Shown piece after piece: positions 1 through 13,700 of a stretch of DNA of 64,000 nt (the stretch's first letter is position 1; the number at the start of each line of letters is the position of its first letter). The notes beneath the pieces are model-generated. The model saw nothing but the letters and a program-made list of their open reading frames with translations, ran no database searches and had not been told where the DNA came from. Both the position numbers and the translations under genes were made by a program. The stretch is from Ceratodon purpureus (taxonomy: Eukaryota > Streptophyta > Bryopsida > Pseudoditrichales > Ditrichaceae), in assembly GCA_014871385.1 (NCBI GenBank), contig CM026431.1, positions 7,747,778-7,811,777 of the forward strand, written 5' to 3'.

Positions 1-554
1 TCATCTGAATATGTGCCTATGTGATGGGTGATTGCAGAATGTATCACCGAATACCCAGCCACTAAGCATGAGAATGAAGGTGACTATTCTTCACAAACCA
101 GAGGAAACATTCTCCAACAAGGTCCTCTTCGTTCTTTGGTCACCATCTGTTCCTTTGAATTCTAAAACTTTGCTGACTTTGAGATGCATAACAGATTGCA
201 ACTGTGTCTGGTTCCCGGAAATGATTTGGCAGTGTACACTTTCTCTATTTCTAAACCACATCTGTGATAGTACCCATTGACCTTATTTTTGCCGCGTCAA
301 TTGGCAAGTTGGATTCAGTTTCTGCCTTAAATGCTGAAGAAAAGTAAAATTATACCATTTCTGTACAATGGAATACTACACTCAATGAACGGTACAAATG
401 GATTGATAGGTACACTAGGATTTTAAAATAGAACATTCTTCTCAAAATCGAAAGTCCTTGAAATTCAAGCGCCATTCTAACCTATTCGGAATATCCCTTG
501 AATTGGAACTAGATAATTTTGGAAGGCAACAGGCGAAATGGTGAAGAAGAATAA

Positions 555-1250
555 GTGAGATGGAGGAGAGAGAGATTTTGGAGAATAAATGCTGCAAATA
601 GCATTGATGAATCGGAGTCATCTCTGCCTGGAGGCCTGGACAATGCAGCCAACAGATACTTGGAGCTGCTGATCTTCACATTGAAGACATGCAGTGTCCG
701 CAATCTGTCCATGGTGTTGTCGGCGCTGGTGGAGATCAAGCACAAGTCGGTGCTCAGGGGCATGATCAAGTCACATAGTGTGCAGGTGTTTTCTACTACA
801 TGCTAAATGCGCACCAGTGTTCCTTCGAAACGACTCCCAATGATTCTCCGTAGCACGCTCCATGTGCTCCAGCACTCAGAGTGGCATGGAGTGTTCCGAG
901 ATGTTGATCTCACCTGCTCTGGCCCCGAGTTCTGCACCGTACTGCTTTCGCAGCCAGTCTTCGACCTGACGATGTACTCCAACTCTTAAGTTTGCACCCT
1001 GGCTTCGACATTCCAAAACCTGAGGTTCGACAGCCCAGAGGTCACCCCAACCATGATGAATGCAATGAAGCACAGACTCGGCTAAGGTTGAAGCCGAGAG
1101 AGCACGTAAGGAGGCGAGGCCGGAATCAAATCGATCATGCCAACCGTGTACACAGATTAAGGAATGAGCCGTTTCAGAAATTTCTCCTGGTCTCCAAGGA
1201 CGATGCAAAATATGACATAGTTTTGTGGTCGCTACAAGGAGGTGATTAGC
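555..1250 (+). pseudogene. Decayed fragment resembling the C-terminal helical region of ASHH2/SDG8-type H3K36 methyltransferases
   Basis: From about 555 to 806 the plus strand reads a helical stretch containing NAANRYLELLIFT and RNLSMVLSALVEIKHKSVLR. The match continues in another frame with MLNAHQCSFETTP and then ILRSTLHVLQH. This order is what I recall for the TFIIS/LEDGF-like helical region after the SET domain of plant ASHH2 proteins (RDLSMILDALL, a repressible helix pair, then ILRKLLKVLEYL). The SET and CW domains are absent. The reading frame changes at least twice and stops interrupt it, so this is a pseudogene piece rather than an exon set I can splice. The family name rests on memory of the motif order; a different protein with a TFIIS-N-like fold is possible. 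Confidence 0.4.
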
Positions 1251-1372
1251 TTTATTAACATACCTGCATGGTGATAGGTAATGTGCTTGCAGGAGCATCA
1301 GAATCTCTGTACTGAAACAGATACGTTTCTGTAATTAAACAGATAAGTCCTAGACTACAAGTGTGAACTTGT

Positions 1373-1740
1373 TTGGCATATCAACTTTGTGAGAATATTT
1401 TTAATCAAAATCGATTACAACCATCTACACCCTTGTCAAAGAATTTGCAATTCATAACTCTGGTGGGATCGCTTTGCGTTTCATTTGGCAACAACGGTTC
1501 ATTTATCAGCACAGCAATAACGCCGATCATTGAGGAACTTCATGATTATGAATCTTTCTTATCGTACTGAGAATGATACCTACATGGTGCATTGCGTGGC
1601 AGGTCGACGAGTGGTGGGAGCAGCCGGCAGCAACTGCTGTGGATTGGATTTTAGTAGATGGGCAGAATGTGGCTGCTTGGCTTGCGCATGTGAAACAGCT
1701 TCAGAAAGCTTTCTACGAGCAGCAACTTTTGTGATTTATT
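1373..1740 (+). other. Degenerate coding-like stretch, unrecognised
   Basis: Two overlapping frames look protein-like. One runs 1373-1567 and contains LCVSFGNNGSFISTAITPII. A second, ending in a stop near 1731, contains [20 protein letters not shown] followed by a lysine/glutamine-rich helix. They cannot be joined without a frame change. It may be a continuation of the decayed gene just upstream, but I do not recognise the sequence and assign no function. Confidence 0.2.
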
Positions 1741-1779
1741 GGCTGCTTCTCACTGTTAAGAAACGACCTGTTTTGTAAC

Positions 1780-3770
1780 AATATCATCATTAGGATATAC
1801 ACAGGATCTCTCTGGTCCACTGCAAGTCACGAAATTGCACCTTTTTGGTACTAATCTCTCTTTTTTTGTTTATTTTTTATTTTTTGGGTGATATGAAATG
1901 TGGGTGTCATGAGAAGCTGCGGTGATTGATGTGCATTTCCACCCTCTTGTAATTTTTCACTTTCCTATCAGAGTTCATTGCAGCATTTACTCTTTGCATG
2001 TTTGTTTGAGCATGTAGACACATTTGTTTGCAATCTTCTAAGCATCGTTTCTTCATGCGAACAGCAATGAGTTGGAGTCAAATTATGAGGTTAACAATCT
2101 CAACACTATTTTTTATCTTAAAGATGTTTTTGTGAACCAGTTTCCTACAACCATCTATTCCAACTTCCAAATTGGACTCTTGTGAATCTGTTGTTGAAAG
2201 TTCTTTAAACATAGAATTCTTTTTGATGTTGAGTTTTGAAATAAGCCATAACCCTTTTACTTCCTACATTTTCAGAATTATCTACAATTAAATAAAAAAT
2301 AAAAAATGTTTTATACCCAAAAAAAACTTGGTTTTCTAAAAACTTTAGTATATAAAAGCTATTGGGGAGTGTTCAATGCCAATTTCATCAATTTAATCAC
2401 CTCTTCTTGAAAGAATAATAGTCATATACAAAGTGATTATAATGAAATTAAGTTTTGGATGCAACACTTTCACCTTACAATGTGTTAATATGATTTGAAG
2501 GTACTAGCTGTATAACACCATTAAGTGGAACAAATAGTTGTCTTTTATATAGAAAATAAAGTTATCCAATTTTTTATAAATGTCAAGGTTTAGTCTTTTA
2601 CAAGCTTTACTTAATCCCTAAAAACAATAGTCCTCAAATGGACTCGTTGATATTTTAGGCAAAGTTTTTACGCTGTCAATTTTGAATGTGATTTTTGGAT
2701 ATTTTTGTGGATGTAAGGAATTGTAAGAGCTTAATTGGAACACGATTTTCTTTTTGCAATGGACTTTGGAAAAATACTTATGACCAGTGCCCAAAGCATG
2801 TTTTAATTTTTAAATTTTTTAAATTTTTTTTGTTTTTGTTGTGTTGAACACCCTAAGTGCCTTGAAAATTGGGATTTTTAATACATAGAATCAACATGAC
2901 TATCTTTGAAATTGTCACAAAAAAAATTAAAACAGAAATTGTTTATTGCATGAGTCAAAATTTCCTCATCCATTTTTAGTCAAGATACATTTTTTTTCTC
3001 TTTACCTTATAAAACACAGAGATTTGGTTCTTTTCTATTTTCTTTTTCCTACTTTAACTATGGTCATAAAATATTTTTCAATTTTGTGGATTCAAATTTT
3101 ATTAAAAAGTGATTTATCACATGAGTATTAGGAATAAATGAATCCATGACCCTCTCAGAAATGGCAAATTTAGAGTACTTTTGTCAAGATTAACAAGTAC
3201 AAACTCCATTTTAGGTTCACATGTGTTCACATGATAATTTCTCCTAAAATTGATACAATCATTTTAGTAATAAAGAGAAATGTCATCCCAGAGCTCAAAA
3301 TACCTTCTCTACTTCAAAATACCATCTTATCTCAAATGTTTAGCCAAACACTCCAAAGAATTCCAATGACCAAGCCAACAAACTCAAAATATGGTACCAC
3401 CATTTTGAGTTCAAGAGGGCCACATGAAGCCACTCTTGCTGTTATCAAACTGAACCCTCCCGGATAATTCTGTTCCGGATCTTCTTTCCCAGAAGTTGCT
3501 TCCAATGTTCAACAATTGAAAGTATCAAGTTGATGCAACTTCGCTACAGCAGGAGAGACAATAATAAGGAAGAAATGCAAATAAACGTGGGAACCGAATC
3601 CACTCGTCGCCATTGCAGATACTCGCCTTTTTGTCCCGTCCTCCCGCACCGCAAAAAGCAACTCCACTGCTCACTGTTCACTCAGTCTCGCGCAGATCTC
3701 GCCAGGTTGCAGCATTCGATCGGATGGCGTCGCATGCGCATCTCGACGCCATCTCACATCACGGACCGGC
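1780..3770. other. AT-rich intergenic region without recognisable genes
   Basis: The stretch is AT-rich with homopolymer runs of A and T. Open frames in it are short and show no motifs. I see no tRNA-like fold, no TIR and no clear promoter. Confidence 0.5.
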
Positions 3771-3772
3771 TA

Positions 3773-3830
3773 GGATCATCGACTGTGTAGGATCATCGAC
3801 TAGGATCATCGACTAGGATCATCGGCTAAG
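3773..3830 (+). repeat. Short tandem repeat, about 14-bp unit
   Basis: The unit TAGGATCATCGAC is repeated four times with small variation, starting around 3773 and fading by 3830. It lies about 940 bp upstream of the Sec14-like start codon, in what is probably that gene's promoter or 5' leader. Confidence 0.7.
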
Positions 3831-4769
3831 TTAAGACCATCGTTTAGGATCTCGTGATTCGCGACGACCAAGTTTCAGTATTTCGGACCAAGCTTCTCCA
3901 GTGTCTGCAGTTCGTCTCGACCATCTTTCATCTCTGATGCTATCTAGATTCATCTGGTGCTATCAGTTTCAAGCTTCACACATGTGGGAGCATCGATCAG
4001 ATAGATTTTCTAGCATCTGCATTGCTACTAGATTAGAGTTTGGACTTAGGATGAGTTTAGTGTAATGGCGAAGCTGCAATGACGACTTCGCATTTGACTT
4101 GCAGCGCAAAGGGTAGTTTCTGACAGTGGCTTTGGGGAGAATATCTAGATTAATCGGTACTTCGGTCCGGGTTTTGGCAGGTGGCGCGTTAGAGGTTATG
4201 TTGTATTTGAGTACGGATTGGCCGTGCTGCTAAGTTGCCGATTATCACATCAAAGTTGCAGTGCGTCTTCAGTAGGCTGGTGACTTGGTGAGTTCTGTTT
4301 TGGGGATACTGTGTGGAACTGGCTTGACCGTGGGTTTTGGTTTACGAGATTCGTGAGGTTTCGTGTTTGGGTTTCGTTTCTATCCCTCGATGATAAGTTT
4401 GGGTGATCGGCGGGAGCTCGTTTCTTCTGGTTGCGTATACTTTAAGTTACACGAGAGTTGACTCTTGCACTTCGGATGTGTGGTGGGAGGCCTGTAGTGG
4501 TCGCGGTTAGGTTTTTTTCTTGTTAGAGGGGACGCAGATTTTTGGGCTAGTACGAGGAATAAAGTAGTGAAGCTGTCAGTGGGTGATTGAGCGGCTGGTG
4601 ATGTTAATGGGATTTGTGTATCAGTACATTGTGGTCTCTCTGGCATTTCTTGCTCTGTAGTGAAGGTGGAGGGTTTGGTATTAAATTGTTCTCTGACTGT
4701 TACTCACGGTTTGGAAATTGTGAGTTTTCAGTCGAGGCAGCGAGTCACCCTTAGCCGAGAGGTTTAGCA

Positions 4770-6746
4770 ATGACGGGAACAAATGGTGTGGACATCCAAA
4801 ACAGTGCTCATCAGAATGGTGGTAACGTTGTCGCGCGAAAGGAGCGGACCGCGAAAGAAGCTGAGCTTTTGAAGCAAGTGCGGGAGAAGATTGCAGTGCT
4901 TGACCCTCAATCTCAGGTAAGCTCACGGTTGGGTGGCAGTTCTTGGCTGAAGAAGGTGTACATTGAGTTCGGTTTTTACTTGAATGCTCGGAGCACAGTT
5001 CACAGCTCGTAAGTGGGGATTTGGAATGTCCGGTTGTGCTCAGGACATAGATGACGCAACCTTGCTCCGCTTCCTCCGAGCGAGGTCTATGGACGTTACA
5101 AAGGGTTCCAAATTGTTTGCAGACCATCAGAAATGGCGCCGAGAGTATTTTCCTTTAGGCCACGCTCAAGAAGAGGAGATTAAAGACGAGATTGCGGGAC
5201 AGAAGTACTTCATTCAAGGCCATGACAAAAATGGTCGCCCGCTGTCCGTGTTCCTGGGAGCAAAGCATCTTGCCACTGGTAGCAAGAACCTTGAGCAATA
5301 TAAACGTGAGTGTAGTGTCAGTGCATTTGCGACCTTTTTTCTATGCCATCACGACTCACTTACGTTGTGTTGCTTGATTGTTGACGTGATCACGTTTTTA
5401 ATAAGACACACTCCACACTCTGAGTTCCTGATTTGTAAAAATTAAAAACCTAATGTTTATAGGCCCTTGTGGCATGCTCGGAGACGATCGCTGATACTGT
5501 TCTGTTCTATCATGGTGTTGGAGGTATCACTTATTGTTGTGACAAACTTGTTGCCAGGTAATCCATTACTGAAGTTGGTGTTCTTTCTATGTCGCAGGAG
5601 GTGTCACTTATTTTATAGACAAACTTGTTGCCAGGTAATTCCTCAGCAACCGCAAGCTGCAAGTTTGAGGATGAGGATTAGGTTGCTTCTGTCGTCCTGG
5701 TGTAATGCTCAGGTGCAAATGCATGCTATTATTGTTACAGTACTATCATTGCAGGCTGTTCGTGAGTAAAGCCTGCACCATCTCACTTTATCTATAGTGG
5801 CTTTCTCTTTCTTTTACAAAGATAATTGGTGAGGTGCTGAGTCTTGACCATTAGGTTATCACTCTCTGGTAACATCTACAGTTCCAATCTTCGTTGTGCC
5901 AATCAGCCAACGGAAATTGTGTGATAGTATGACTTACATAGGTAATTTCATTGTTCTTATAACTTCATTATTCTTGCAGTATTCCAGCTGGGGAGGAAAA
6001 GTTTAACGTCATTGCTGATCTAAAATCCGTGAAATTCAAGAATCTGGACGTGCGAGGATGGCTCGCTTCATATGACTGTCTTCAGGTAATCTGAACAACT
6101 GTCTTACTTTTTATCATTTTTCAACTTTTCCATTGAGCTTGCACTCTTCACGTCTTTAACTATTGCCACCTTTGTTCTGAACTTCCATTTACAGTCCAAT
6201 AAATTTTCAAGGACGTTTTAGGTTTCATCTACTGAGTTAGTACTTTAGTGCAGTCCTCTTACAATCATTCTGTCCATGAAATCACGGAAACTTGCAGGCT
6301 TACTATCCTGAAAGATTGGGAAAGGTATACGTACTGCACGCTCCCACAATATTCTGGGGTGCTTGGAAAATGATGGTTCCCTTCCTAGACCCAGTTACAA
6401 AAGCAAAGGTAATGATCTGCCCCTGAAGCTCAATTGGTACTCCTAGATAAATATATGATTCTATGTCAGTTATTTTTCTTTAGAAATTGGACACGTGTCG
6501 CGAAAACATCTTCATATCTATGAACATAACCTCAGCATTGCACCTTTTAGGGGAACAGTGAAATTGAAGGACGTGTAATTGAATGGTATGCAGATTATTT
6601 TCGTGGATGATGACAAACTAGAAGAAACTTTGTTGAGAGATATCAGCAAGGAAGAGCTTCCGACCATTTACGGAGGCTTAAAAGAGATGGTACCGATGGA
6701 AGTTGCACAACCAGCTAATTGGCCTCAGTACAAGCCTGTCACTTAA
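4770..6746 (+). CDS. Sec14-like (CRAL-TRIO) phosphatidylinositol transfer protein, six exons
   Basis: Exons 4770-4916, 5044-5305, 5598-5634, 5980-6085, 6298-6408 and 6594-6746 join in phase with GT-AG introns to a 271-residue protein. Residues about 50-100 form the CRAL-TRIO N-terminal helical region, with LLRFLRARSMDVTKG and the tryptophan/basic pair of KWRREYFP. The lipid-binding domain follows, with GHDKNGRPL, YPERLGKVYVLHAP, the F-x-x-AWK helix and LPTIYGG near the C-terminus, all typical of short plant Sec14 proteins without GOLD or nodulin domains. These proteins exchange phosphatidylinositol and phosphatidylcholine between membranes in the cytosol. The ATG at 4770 is the first in frame and opens a hydrophilic leader. 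Exon 3 is only 37 bp and has a decayed tandem copy upstream, so splicing here could be error-prone. Confidence 0.88.
5521..5634 (+). repeat. Tandem duplication of Sec14 micro-exon 3
   Basis: The 37-bp exon at 5598-5634 is preceded by a copy at 5521-5557 with five mismatches. Both copies end in CCAG followed by GTAAT, so both keep a donor site. The downstream copy has the acceptor CGCAG and codes for GVTYFIDKLVA. The upstream copy has TTG where the acceptor CAG should be and would code for YCCD instead of YFID. It is therefore best read as a dead pseudo-exon. Confidence 0.75.
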
Positions 6747-9700
6747 ATGCCATTGTTCGGCATTTTTGTATGCATAGCTGAAATCATTAGCGGCCGACGA
6801 AGGATTAGCATTTTCAATGCCCAATTCAGTTCGTTCCACTCATTTGCGGAGAGCAGTTGAACAGAGGCCTCATTTTCTTCAAACATGGGGCTGAGTGGGA
6901 AACGCGGATCTGAAGAATTCGCGACAGATTACGATCGCATGCTAGCATCATATGCTAAGCTTCTCTCTGATCGTGGGTAGCTAATTGTACGTGCACATGT
7001 AATTAAGCTTTATTTCCAGACATTGGAAACCATTGAAGAAGGATTTTTAACTGGCTGCTTCATTTATAATCGGGGTCGGTCATCTGTTCTTGTGAGTCTT
7101 CACGAACTCACATCTTGTTTTAGTTATGATTTGTTGCTCCAGTGACGAAATCGCAATTGCGTTCTAGTTCTAATCTTGGATTTTGGATTTTGGGAGATTT
7201 GAATTGATTGAACATTAATTAGCCAGGAACTCTGCTGCAAAGAACTTGGCTGACAGGAACACACAATGATCTTATGAATTCTGTGTACCCGTCTAGAATA
7301 GACAAATTCCTGCATTTGAAAGGATGGGAAAACCTCAAACCTTCACACTTGTAGGTTTTTTGTAATTCATGTCGGATATGGTGTTCGAAATGCTTGACTT
7401 TTAATGGAGCTAAAAAATATGCTGGCATTGAAACCTGCGTTTTACCTGATGTAGAGTGTTAAATCTACAGAAAGCCTGTCGATGAGATCTGTTGTTTGGG
7501 ATTTTGATACACTGGAAACTGATGGAGAGAAGTGTGAGTTGACATGATGAACAATGATAACTGATTAACCTATATGATTCCTTGAACATTTTGGCCCTTG
7601 GGTATTTTAGAATTCTTGGTGGCCATGGATCAGCGTTGAATACGATGTTGCCTGTGAACGGTGAATGTGAAGAGAAATAGTACACTTATCATCATTTTTT
7701 TTGTTTTTTCTCCTCCACCAAACATGAACGAGAATGTTTCAATCGTCCTCGTGTTGCTGCACATGCTTCGTAGCCTGACCGATATATTATTTGAAAATAA
7801 TTCCTATTCCAAGTTACAAGCCATAGGAGTAAGATATATCAGCAAGTACATCAGAAATTTCTTCTCATCTACGAAATATCCTCGCAGCTGTGTGCTACTA
7901 GCATTCACAAACAACCTTTTGCTCCACACAAGTGAGGTCACTCATTCCGTCACTCAACATTCTGCATTTTTATGCTAAACGCAAATAAGTAAGAGAAGTC
8001 TCTTAAAGAACTGTTCTAGCGATGAGACACAATTCTACTAAAATGCCGTGATAAAAAATGTAGTGCTACCATGTGACTGTCCAAAGCAGGTCATGATCGT
8101 GACAGAAAATCTATTCGACTTCGCGAGTTGAAATCCAGGGTCTCTACGGAAATTTCCATTGTGTTGTAGTCTACAGATGTTTTGAGGTGAGCTTGAATTC
8201 GGAGTAGACGTCTTGGTCCAGAAATCAAATGTTGATATAGCGAGTTAAATAATGTTGATGCTCTAAAGTTGCTTGAGCAGGTTCAACAGGCTTGCAAAGT
8301 TAGCACTTGACAAGAATGCCTGGAGTTGAGTCCAATTCCAAGCGTCCAGACAATGGCATTGGTGGGGCTTGACTCAGGCCAACGAGGCTCCCGACCATCG
8401 TCAACTGCATGCCGTAGAAAGGATCTGACGCATTGCAGTGAGTCACCAGCATGTTAATGCACAAAGTTTAAGGTGTACAGATGTGGGAACTGAGAAGAAT
8501 CGTGTAGGAGACACAACCCCAAAGATTCCCAAACTTCATTCTCAACCTTCGATGTAGTGGGCAACCGGCATGAGAACCGTTCAACAGTGTATCATATTTG
8601 CGTAAATTATTGCGCGAGATCCTCTTCACACCTTCATTAATTCTTTTAATATTGTCAGAAAGCGAGAAATACGATTGCTCTAAAAACGTAAACCAAAGGC
8701 CAGAAGACCATTGGAGCAAAACTCAAATCAGACACAAATCACAAATGAACTTGATAAAACGACGAATTATTGGTCTCTGTGTGTGTCAACTCCATTAGTT
8801 AAGTCTAAGGGTAGTTATATTATTGCTTAAAGTAATGACTGCTTCATCTTATCTGGCGGATAAAAGCTTAGAATTATTAGATTGATAAACTTAGGAAGAT
8901 GACCGGGTCATGACCTGTTCTGCCCGGTGCTTTGTTATGCGTTGTGCATCGCTGGTGGAGTGAGAAATCCTGATGTGATGCCACGCCTCCTTGCTACCTA
9001 CCGGACATCATTCCTGTGGGTACTTGCAGAGAATGGTACGACGCTGTAAAACTTGACCATTTCAATCACTTACCTTTCACAGTTGGCCGGGGCGGCACCG
9101 GCCAACCAGTACCTGCGGGACCCTTTCAATTCACACCTGCAACTTACTGTCCCTAATCTCCACTTTCTGCTTCTGATTCCGTAGCAAAACCTCCACTATT
9201 GCACCTTTTTTCACCGCTGCATCGTCTGCAGCAACAGTAACTTAACCCAGTTCTCATCCAGAAAGCAACATCACCTCTGGCAATGCTCCACAGAATCATG
9301 TGAACATTCTCCTAAATCTACTTCAAGTTGGTGTTGATTCAAGTTGGTGCGTGATATTTCATCACGAATATTGATGGATTCTGATGGATGTGAGGAATGT
9401 GGATGGTTGTGGAGCTGATCCAGAGCTCGAGAAGGCGCAGATGGTGACAGACATTCAGAGAAAGGGTCTGAGCCGAATGGGATCCGAATGCGAGGTGTGT
9501 GACTTGAATACAACAAATTACACCGCTAGTGTACATGCATACACCTGCATTGATTTGAAGTGGGGCCAAGTCTGTTGCACAGGACGACCTTTCAGTGACC
9601 TTGGTGGTCCGGTTTCTGATTCAGTCTGACTGTTTCTTTCCTGGCCACCTTGCCAAGGATCTCTCATGTACTATCACCAGCCGGCGAGCAAGTTACTCCC

Positions 9701-10312
9701 TTGCAATCGCCGTCCTTGTCTCCACTCCGGTGCATCGACTTAATTGAGTGCATTGCCCTAGCTGCATCTTAGAATCACGAGCTGTCACGAGAACCCGCAA
9801 TTTGCAACGACCAGCCCTGCACCACCCTCGTTGAATCTGTTTGCATTCATTCTAGTGGCTCGGAACAGGGTTCGTTTTTCGAGCAGATGTGAGACAGGCG
9901 TTCCGGGGTGATTCCTGAAGCCTGGACTCTTGATCTGTGGCACGAGTTTTCTCAAGTGAGCCGGTGTGGGGACAATTCGTGTGACTCGGGTGTTGGAAAG
10001 AGCCACCCGTCTGGAAATTTGAGTTTCTTCTCAGTTGATCTGCAGCTCCATGTTCCAGGTAACGCGTGAAAACTTCATTCCTAGTTTCAGCTGCCTTAAT
10101 AGTTCTGGTCGGAGCAGCTATTGTGATCGGTTAGAGAATCAACAGAGGCAAGCAATGCGACGAGAGAATAGTACAAATTATAGTTCTAGTCCATGACCGG
10201 CACGGTTGATGTTTTGATCATCAGAACTGTTACTCTTGTCCGATGCAACCACCTTGCTAAAAAACTCACAGAAATGGTTGGGATTACAACCACAACCAAT
10301 GCGATCGAGGTC
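6747..10312. other. Intergenic region, nothing recognised beyond probable Sec14 3' UTR
   Basis: The first few hundred bases after 6746 are probably the 3' UTR of the Sec14-like gene. Beyond that, open frames on both strands are under 110 codons and carry no motif I know. No inverted terminal repeats or RNA genes were seen. Confidence 0.4.
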
Positions 10313-10328
10313 GGCCGGCCGGCCGGCC
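10313..10328. repeat. (GGCC)4 self-complementary repeat
   Basis: GGCC is repeated four times without interruption, so the 16 bp are fully palindromic. It lies about 420 bp upstream of the start codon of the TPR-HMA gene. It could be a promoter feature or simple-sequence slippage; nothing decides between these. Confidence 0.8.
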
Positions 10329-10750
10329 AATCTAAGTGTCGATAGCTATGGAGAAATAGTTTGCAGAAACATGTTTTGATCGATACTTATGCTCGTTGTC
10401 GACTTATGTGACTCTATTTCTGGTCATGAGAGGTGCCTGGCAAATTTGAACTCGGTGGGCACTGACTCCATTGCCGGCCAGCCTCATCGAATTATGTTCA
10501 AAGTTAAGTAATAGTTAACAATTGGTAATGCGATGGAAATCATGTGCATCTCGCCGCCCTGAACGTCACGAGAAAGGGAAGGTCCATCAGTCGTCCTGTC
10601 ATTGCTTTCCTGAGAAACCAATTTTGTGAGCTGTGCAGGCACACGGGAACTTCGATTGGATGGCAGAGCGTTTGTGAGAAAGCTTGGAAGCCGGTACCAC
10701 ATGCATCTGTGATTTGGGATTGGGTTCGGACTGACAAGCAATCGAGGAAG

Positions 10751-13700
10751 ATGTGGCTCGTTTCGAGTTTGTTCCATGGCGACGGGTTATGGAGCCCTTC
10801 GTTCCCAGTTGCCGTGCTGATGGGCCTGCTGTGCGCCTACGTGTGGGCGAGGGCGAAGCCATGGGTCTCCCCCAACCGCGCGAACCAGAAGGAATACATA
10901 CTTCTGGAGGATTTAACGAACGCGAAGTCGTTTCTGTCCAATCTTCACGACACTTTGTGGAGTTCAAAGCCGCAGAACTCAGAGAGTATATCCAAAGCAG
11001 GGGAGGACGTGCTCTTGCAACGAACCGCGTCGCGCATGAAGGATGGGCGACGTAGGACGTCGGAGTCGATCACAGGCACTTTGACAATTGGCAAGCATGT
11101 GGAGCCGAAGGAGGTGAACAGATTGAGGCGCAAGATGCGAACTCTGGGCCAGAAGGAGCACGTGTACCAGATTGTTGAATCGTCGGTGCTGTTGCAGGCT
11201 CGCCTTCCGATCACGTCCAGCCTCTTGGGCCAAGCTTTTGAAGTGGCTCGCCGTGCCATGGCTCATGATCCTCTGGCTACTCTGCAACTGGGGAGCTGGG
11301 GTGTTATAATGCAATCAGGTAATTCATAAGATTACCCCCTCTTTCTCTCTTGGATCGTGAGTTGGCTAGCAATCAGTGCCAGTGCTTGAATTGTTGATCA
11401 TTTGGTTCTTTTGTGTTGATGTGATTCTTCATGGTGTCTGCTTCAGAGGGTGAGCTGAAGCTCCTGCGCCTTGAGGACGGGGATGTGCCTGTTCTGCTTG
11501 ACTCATTCCGTGAAGAAGGTATAGTTCACCTCTGCTCAATGGTTTGGAGCATCTCAGAAGTCACTGTAGTTTTATGCTTTTCAGTGATAATTGGTTCTAG
11601 CGTAGATGAAGAGAGATTAGATTAGGTCTCCGAGTAGCTGATCATATCTGCGACATTGAGTATTTCCTGGAACCCTAATGCGTTGGGTTAGGGTGTAATT
11701 TGCGTCCAGTACTAGCTAGAAGCTTGTCCAATTCAAATTTTCAATCCTCCATTTTTGGCTTCCGTAGAGTTCCTCATTTGTGGAAGTGTCGTTTTGAGCA
11801 GACCAGGATTTGAGGGTGGAGGGGCTTTTCCTTCGAGGAGTACAGATGAGGGCAGTGATTGGGGAAACCAGTGCTGTACTCAGGAGCAAAACTCTCCTTA
11901 AGGTATACACATATTTCTCTTAATCAGAGATTTCAACGACAAGAATTGCTCTTCACTCGAGGATTTCTTGGATGAGAATTCTGCACTTGAACCCTTCAAT
12001 GCTTGAAGATGTAATGTGGATGCCATTGCAGCTTGGCATTACAATTGTGTATAGAAGCATAACTGGGTTCTATTGCAGGACGAGGCAGGGTGTATCGATG
12101 CGCTCATAGTATGGCCGCCTTTAGTAACGCTGGAGAAAGCATCACTGCTCTACGCCACCAAAATTGTTGAGTTTAAGGGTGTGACCGCGGCTGTTCGGAG
12201 TAACCTTGTTCCGGTGTCCTTCAAACGGAAACCTAAAGACGAAGGTAAAGGCTTAATCTGTAGTGTTTGAAATTGCGAAACCCCCAGGTTGAAATGTTGA
12301 AACGAGCTTACAGTCCCTACAGGAAAATTTTAAGAATCATACTCGTCGCTTGAAAGTGGAGTTTCAAGTCTGATGAAAATTCTGTTGGCAGATCATACGG
12401 GCTTGTTCCTGGCAGCTGCACTTGCATTCATTGTAGCCATCATGCCGAGAACTTTCTGGTTACCGGTCCTCGGCAAGATTGGGATGGTGTTTCTTCCCGT
12501 GTTCCAATTAGCAGCTGTAATCCTTGGCTGGAATCTAGGTCACTTTCTTCTTCTTGGGGAGTGGCCCAGTACAGGAGGGTAAGCAAATGACTACACATAC
12601 TTTTCGGCTCTAAATGGCAGTTCGAGAGGCTACAGCTGACCAGTTCCTGTCATGTTATCTCTCGTTTTTCTAATGCTGTAGAGATTATTGATTGATCGTC
12701 TCATGAATGTAAATTTTGTCTTGTACGCAGTGATCGTGAAGTGACATTAGATTCAGAGGACGAGGTGAAGGAATTCGGTGCCAACCTCTTCAAATACGTC
12801 ACTCCATGGGACAGGTAGGTGTGTTGGCAGACGTTGGCATTCCGCTGACATATGTTGAGTTTTAACTAGTGTATAACCTTGAGCTCACGTTGAGAAGGAT
12901 TTACTAGAGGTCTGACACTCGGAAGGGTTGGAAACAAATTATGGCAGTGCTGTGAGGATGGAAATGGGCGACCTCGAAAGACAGCTAGCAAAGAAGTTGG
13001 AGTCCCAACCTAGTGTTAGCAATGCAGGGATTTATGCTCAACAAGCAGACTATCGCACGGAGTTTTGGCGGAAAGGTGTTGGAGAAATGGACCAGGCCAT
13101 TGAGATTGAGCCACAGAATGAGCTGCCTTTTCGGTTCGTTGCCTCCTTATACCTGAGTCTCTCAGATAAACATGAATTCCTCCCCTGCTCCTCTTAAATG
13201 AATTGGTATTTGAGACTCCATAGTGGAGTTTATTATACAATCAGATGTAACTGTTCATGACTTCATCAATCGATGAGCATTTGACGAAGACTTTCACATT
13301 TGTGGAACGCGTCATCTTCCAGGAGTCTAAGTTCAGGAGGTGAACTGTTAACATATACTTGTATGAATGTGGCAGTATTCGAGGTTGCATTAAAGGCCTA
13401 GCCGGAGACTATGAAGGTGGCTTAAAGGATCTGAATCAGGCGCTAAACCTGAAACCCAATGACGTTTTGGCACTCATTGATCGAGGCGTCTTCAGATTCT
13501 TGAGTGGTGACTTTGTCGGGGCTTTTGCCGATCTTGACGAGGCAATCAAGTTAGATCCTGCTCAACCTCCAGATGTTCTGAAGTTCCGGGACGCCATTGC
13601 AAAGGTTAGTGCCTTCCAGCATCCAGCACTTTTTTGCAAACATTGTATTTGTTTTTTGAATCGCAGCTCTAACTCTACACCAAATTTCTGTCTGATCCCG

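Noticed and set aside
876-1298. 140-codon minus-strand open frame
   Set aside because: It lies antisense to the ASHH2-like remnant. Its apparent composition is the shadow of that sequence and it has no domain.
5462-5557. Possible longer alternative exon 3 in the Sec14-like gene (reading LVACSETIADT)
   Set aside because: From the only acceptor at 5462 the phase does not fit exon 2 and hits a stop. The fit seen in one frame is coincidental.
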